Assembly: GCA_031292035.1 (NCBI GenBank)
Contig: JARLHX010000133.1
Coordinates: 1-9,236 of the forward strand
Reading direction: 5' to 3'
Length of the DNA stretch: 9,236 nucleotides
Source of the DNA: Negativicutes bacterium
GTDB taxonomy: Bacteria > Bacillota_C > Negativicutes > Sporomusales_B > JARLHX01
The notes beneath the pieces were generated by a model. That model searched no databases. It saw only the letters and a program-made list of their open reading frames with translations, and had not been told where the DNA came from. Positions 6,691 to 9,236 of this stretch are shown one piece after another (within the stretch, counting starts at the first letter, position 1; each line of letters begins with the position of its first letter). The translations under genes were made by a program, and so were the position numbers.

Positions 6691-7797
6691 ATGCTATCCA
6701 TAACTGTAGATGGGCGACAGCTGCAAGTTCCTGAACCAAAAACCGTTTTGGAGGTTTCTCTGGGGGCCGGGCTCTATATACCCCATTTATGTTATCATCC
6801 GGCTATCGGTCCGCCCAAATCGTTACAGCCTTTGCCTGTCATTTATCAGAGTGATAAGAAAAGCGATAACGATTCCGGAGATGAATATGCCGGATGTAAT
6901 CTATGTCTTGTAGAAATCGAAGGAGTTGAGGGGCCGGTCAATTCCTGTCGAGTGCTGATTACCGATGGGATGGTCATTCATACGGATACGCCAGCGGTAA
7001 AGGAGATGAGAAAATCCAATCTTGCACGTATTGTTCAGCAACAGGGACATCCGACAAAATGTATTTTGTGTGGTTTTTCAGAAGGATGTGACCGCGTCAT
7101 TTGTTCTATGAACACTGACCAGGTGGAAAGATGTTGCTGGAAATACCATAATTGTGAATTTCGGGAAGTTGCATCATATATCGGGCTGGATGAAGGCCTT
7201 CATTTTTCGCAGGTCCACATGGACTGCACCTATGATCATAAGGTCCTTAGCATCGATTATCGGTTCTGTATCGGTTGTATGCGTTGCGTTGTGGCGTGCA
7301 GGGATATTGCTAAAAGAGGTGCGCTTGGCTTCGTTCATCGAGGCAATCATCTGATGATCGGCTCCGTTAACCCTGAGCTGGAAAAATCAGGATGCAAATT
7401 CTGCCTTGTATGTGCTGATGTATGCCCGACCGGCGCCCTGAAGCCAAAGAAGTCGGGCGCCAGGAAGTCTAAAATGCGTATGGCGCTTCCCGCTCCAATT
7501 TTGCCGCCGAGTCGGGAAAATTGGATGGCCCTAAACGATCAGAACCTGTCGGAGGTGCCCGAAACGGAAGGCGTTTTCCGGTTGCGCGATGAAGATAAGG
7601 TCATCATCCAGATTAGCGGGGCATCGGATTTGAAAAGCGAGTTGCTAAAAGAGCTTAGAAACTCGCAAACGGTTTTGTCCTTTAACTATGAAGTGGCTCC
7701 GATGTTCATGATGAGAGAAAGACAGATAATTCAGCAACACATCACCAAATTTGGGGAACTTCCAAAAAAGAATAGGGAGATTGACGAGCTATTCTGA
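6691..7797 (+). CDS. NuoG-like iron-sulfur electron-transfer protein with unusual C-terminal domain
   Basis: This is a 368-residue soluble iron-sulfur protein laid out like the N-terminus of complex I NuoG or the HoxU/formate-dehydrogenase relay domains. Ligands seen are a plant-type [2Fe-2S] set (Cys34, Cys69, Cys72, Cys86), a His-Cys3 [4Fe-4S] site spaced H-x3-C-x2-C-x5-C (His120, Cys124, Cys127, Cys133), and two CX2CX2CX3C sites (Cys193/196/199/203 and Cys235/238/241/245). No flavin or molybdopterin domain follows. The gap between Cys34 and Cys69 is much longer than usual because of an insert rich in Ser, Lys and Asp (about 41-66). Residues 287-368 form a separate domain (EVPETEGVFRLRDEDKVI onward, ending IDELF) that weakly resembles a GIY-YIG fold without its catalytic residues. 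The ATG at 6691 has only a weak AGGTG at 6681-6685. It probably relays electrons to the ferredoxin and reductase; its donor is not in the window. Confidence 0.82.
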   Translation: MLSITVDGRQLQVPEPKTVLEVSLGAGLYIPHLCYHPAIGPPKSLQPLPVIYQSDKKSDNDSGDEYAGCNLCLVEIEGVEGPVNSCRVLITDGMVIHTDTPAVKEMRKSNLARIVQQQGHPTKCILCGFSEGCDRVICSMNTDQVERCCWKYHNCEFREVASYIGLDEGLHFSQVHMDCTYDHKVLSIDYRFCIGCMRCVVACRDIAKRGALGFVHRGNHLMIGSVNPELEKSGCKFCLVCADVCPTGALKPKKSGARKSKMRMALPAPILPPSRENWMALNDQNLSEVPETEGVFRLRDEDKVIIQISGASDLKSELLKELRNSQTVLSFNYEVAPMFMMRERQIIQQHITKFGELPKKNREIDELF

Positions 7798-7819
7798 GCA
7801 GAAAGGGTGAGGGGTCGAT

Positions 7820-8110
7820 ATGCTGGCCAATTATGGCTACAAAGATGGATCGGGCAGTTTCTTTATCACTATAGATACTGATAAGTGTAATGGCTGCGGC
7901 GAATGTGCCAGGGTGTGTCCGAGCGGCGTTTTCACAATCGAGGACGAAGATCCAAATGACCCGCTTCGAGAGGGCGCCATTGCCATAATCGCCAGAGAGA
8001 AAAAAACCAAGCTCAAGTACGAATGCAACCCTTGCAAACCAACCGGGGAAAGGCCTGCCTTGCCCTGCGTGAAGGCATGCGGTAATGCGGCGTTGAGCCA
8101 CTCCTGGTAA
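7820..8110 (+). CDS. bzdM: Eight-cysteine [4Fe-4S] ferredoxin, BzdM-like, likely reductase electron donor
   Basis: This is a 96-residue protein with two [4Fe-4S] sites. The first is classical, CNGCGECARVCP (Cys23, 26, 29, 33). The second has a long insert: Cys69-x2-Cys72, then ten residues to Cys83, then x3 to Cys87. A stretched second site is typical of very low-potential ferredoxins of the Allochromatium/Thauera kind, which feed class I benzoyl-CoA reductases. The usual proline after the last cysteine is glycine here (ACGNAALSHSW). The start YGYKDGSGSFFITIDTDKC and the ending LSHSW look family-specific. The ATG at 7820 has a GAGGGG-type site just upstream. It is the last gene of the operon, 22 bases after the NuoG-like gene; in Azoarcus the ferredoxin gene directly follows NOPQ, so the inserted gene is the difference. 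Confidence 0.85.
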   Translation: MLANYGYKDGSGSFFITIDTDKCNGCGECARVCPSGVFTIEDEDPNDPLREGAIAIIAREKKTKLKYECNPCKPTGERPALPCVKACGNAALSHSW

Positions 8111-8351
8111 AGTGAAAAACACTCTCAAACTCCAAGAACGGTTGGCTCGGTGGTCGAGTATTGCCAACTCGCCCACCATCCGGCGGGACGCCGGGACGGG
8201 AAGCCCTTTGGCCGTGATCACCCATAATGTCGGGCGGCAGGTGAACTTGAGCGGATTGTCCAGGATGCGTTTTGTTGCGCTCGCTCGCCCTGGCAGGCGC
8301 CCTTAAGTTCCATGAGCGCTTGGGGAGGGTAAGAGCGCCAGTGACCAGATA
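8111..8351. other. Stretch without a recognisable gene after the ferredoxin
   Basis: Frame 3 is open at 8112-8306 with a start-like ATG (MKNTLKLQERLARW...), but it has no ribosome-binding site of note, resembles no family I know, and ends in arginine- and proline-rich sequence. The stretch leads directly into the transposase-like remnant and may be its decayed upstream part. No clear terminator for the reductase operon is seen. Confidence 0.35.
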
Positions 8352-8583
8352 ATGACCCGGCACACCGCCCGAAATGGAAAGTTGGTACTCCCGACCAATG
8401 ACGTTCGGTCTCCGTCGACAACGGAGCCTCCGGCCACAAAGCCGGTTGCTTGAAATCGAGCGGGCATTTAGAACTTTCAAAAGAGCCCGGATGAAAACGC
8501 AACAGATGCGTCAATGGTTTCCCAAACATATCCAGGCTCATGTGGAGCTCCGTGTTTTGTCTTTTCTGTTTAACGACAATTAA
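8352..8583 (+). pseudogene. Decayed C-terminal fragment of an IS1634/IS4-type transposase
   Basis: Two frames together give the pattern seen at the end of IS1634/IS4-type DDE transposases. Frame 3 reads GKLVLPTNDVRSPST (from 8376) and then stops. Frame 1 continues with LLEIERAFRTFK, then MRQWFPKHIQAHVELRVLSF, ending at the TAA at 8581-8583. Intact relatives have a [DG]GK[WYF]VL.TN.[DL] strand, then a conserved Glu in VERAFR.LK, then a ...RP[IV]YH....RI.AH[IV]...FL.. helix. The frame change near 8440 and the lack of the upstream DDE core mean it cannot be active. The assignment rests on recalled motif order, not a search. It suggests that an insertion sequence once flanked the reductase operon. 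Confidence 0.5.
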
Positions 8584-8607
8584 TTTCTACTGGCGAGAAA
8601 TAATTGT
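8576..8607. repeat. Inverted repeat at the end of the transposase remnant
   Basis: ACAATTAATTTCT at 8576-8588 pairs with AGAAATAATTGT at 8596-8607, with one unpaired A in the left arm and a seven-base loop ACTGGCG. It overlaps the remnant's stop codon. It is AT-rich and lacks a T-run, so it is a weak terminator at best; it may be a transcript-end stem or left over from the insertion element. Confidence 0.45.
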
Positions 8608-9104
8608 GGTTGAAGGGCGGAGCGCAAACCGGATATTTGCACGCCTATTTCTTGGCGTAAGTTGGGAACAAAGTTTACGAGAGGGATAGGGCTAAAGACC
8701 TCTTGTCACGGTGGTTCGGGGCAACGGTTTTGCCGATCCGCCGCGGGCGGGATGCTTTATTAAGCGAACTCGTCCCCAAAAATTCTTTGGTTCCCATGTA
8801 ATTTGTCTGGCGCGATGCAAAATCAAAAACCATTATATGGTGTAATATCCAAAGTATTGGATGGCCAATGAGCGCTATGGTTTCTAAAAGCCCAACGGGG
8901 CATGCCGATCTTCAGATTTTTCCCGTGGCGCTAAATTTGCTTCTAACAGAAAAGCTCTGCATTCTCCTGAGTGCATTATGATGGAAAATATAATGGGGTC
9001 GATGGCCTTTGCTGCGTGAATTGGGTACAGATGGTCGATTCGGGCGCCCGACAGATGGATGGATTTACTTCAACAGCGCGAATCGTGCTGCGAGAGGAGC
9101 AAAC
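8584..9104. other. Gene-free region before the junction gene, with small inverted repeats
   Basis: No credible gene is seen on either strand in about 520 bases. Visible structure includes ACCAT/ATGGT at 8829-8841, ATCCAA/TTGGAT at 8847-8862 overlapping ATTGG/CCAAT at 8856-8869, and a 12-bp palindrome TCGGGCGCCCGA at 9040-9051 flanked by two copies of ACAGATGG (9027-9034 and 9051-9058). If the unit truly replicates as a circle, this is the only roomy place for an origin, but no iteron array or DnaA-box cluster is evident. Confidence 0.4.
8989..8994 (+). promoter_or_regulatory. Possible sigma-70 -10 box upstream of the junction gene
   Basis: TATAAT at 8989-8994 is a perfect -10 hexamer, about 110 bases before the ATG at 9105. 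No convincing -35 hexamer sits at 16-18 bases upstream (TCCTGA at 8965-8970 is poor), so this is a weak call. It could drive the membrane protein and the MoaD-like/ThiF-like group. Confidence 0.3.
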
Positions 9105-9236
9105 ATGGGATGGTATATTTACCTGGCGCATCTATGCGCCGGGCTTTTTCTCACAAACGGTGTGCCCCATTTTGTGAACGGAATATCCGGTAACAGGTTT
9201 CAATCCCCTTTTGCCTCGCCGCCCGGCATCGGCGAG
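9105..9236 (+). CDS. Small membrane protein, 5' part (continues at base 1 of the circle)
   Basis: This is the start of a 103-residue protein completed at 1-300 when the window is closed. The ATG at 9105 follows a strong ribosome-binding site (GAGAGGAG, about 9092-9099). The first residues are MGWYIYLAHLCAGLFLTNGV, a hydrophobic segment typical of a membrane anchor. Together with the following PHFVNGISG this resembles a widespread family of small bacterial membrane proteins of unknown function, recalled from family knowledge and not searched. Only the first 44 codons lie at this end, and 40 of them are duplicated at 1-120. The start codon is present only at this end. Confidence 0.75.
   Translation, partial: MGWYIYLAHLCAGLFLTNGVPHFVNGISGNRFQSPFASPPGIGE
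9117..9236. repeat. 120-bp direct terminal repeat, right copy
   Basis: This is the exact second copy of bases 1-120. Removing one copy leaves a 9,116-bp unit. The reading frame that opens at 9105 enters this copy in the same frame as the protein that runs on from base 1. The join therefore yields a complete, sensible gene, which independently supports circularity or tandem repetition. Confidence 0.97.

Noticed and set aside
8013..8480. 155-codon - strand frame over the ferredoxin end and the transposase remnant
   Set aside because: It has arginine- and proline-rich composition typical of antisense reading and overlaps the ferredoxin gene, whose cluster motifs are unmistakable.
8584..9104. 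Plasmid origin with iterons
   Set aside because: No array of three or more direct repeats, no DnaA-box cluster and no adjoining Rep gene is visible.
8971..9177. 68-codon + strand frame across the right end
   Set aside because: It overlaps the well-supported junction gene in another frame, lacks a ribosome-binding site and resembles no protein.
1..9236. CRISPR array, tRNA or rRNA genes
   Set aside because: No regularly spaced repeats, no cloverleaf-like segment and no rRNA-like stretch were found by eye.

Overview
The window reads as one complete circular (or tandemly repeated) unit. Its first 120 bases, 1-120, are repeated exactly as its last 120 bases, 9117-9236. Joining the ends gives a 9,116-bp unit and restores one intact gene across the join: a 103-residue membrane protein that starts at 9105 and stops at 300. 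All genes I can support lie on the + strand.

Layout: (1) 9105-9236 joined to 1-300, a small membrane protein. (2) 405-2004, a three-gene group: a MoaD/ThiS-type beta-grasp protein, an unrecognised 174-aa protein, and a ThiF/MoeB-type E1-like enzyme. (3) 2005-2407, a gene-free control region holding a strong sigma-54 (-24/-12) promoter match at 2330-2345. (4) 2408-8110, a tightly spaced six-gene operon. It encodes the four subunits of a class I, ATP-dependent, Bzd-type benzoyl-CoA reductase-like enzyme (N, O, P, Q), a NuoG-like multi-cluster iron-sulfur protein, and an eight-cysteine ferredoxin (BzdM-like). (5) 8111-9104, about 1 kb with no intact gene. It contains what looks like a decayed C-terminal piece of an IS1634/IS4-type transposase and several small inverted repeats.

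How the genes work together: N and O are the 2-hydroxyacyl-CoA dehydratase-fold subunits expected to bind the aromatic CoA thioester and iron-sulfur clusters. P and Q are the ASKHA-fold ATPases that push low-potential electrons into them. The ferredoxin is the likely direct donor. The NuoG-like protein is plausibly the relay from a pyridine-nucleotide or other donor to that ferredoxin. The MoaD-like/ThiF-like pair is a sulfur-carrier or ubiquitin-like activation module whose link to the reductase is not established.

The organism is an anaerobe able to reduce aromatic (or similar) acyl-CoA. Gene style and the sigma-54 promoter suit a Desulfobacterota- or Pseudomonadota-like bacterium, but I cannot place it more closely. 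The inferred circle shows no recognisable replication, partition or recombinase gene. A very small catabolic circle, an excised or amplified chromosomal segment, and an assembly loop all remain possible.
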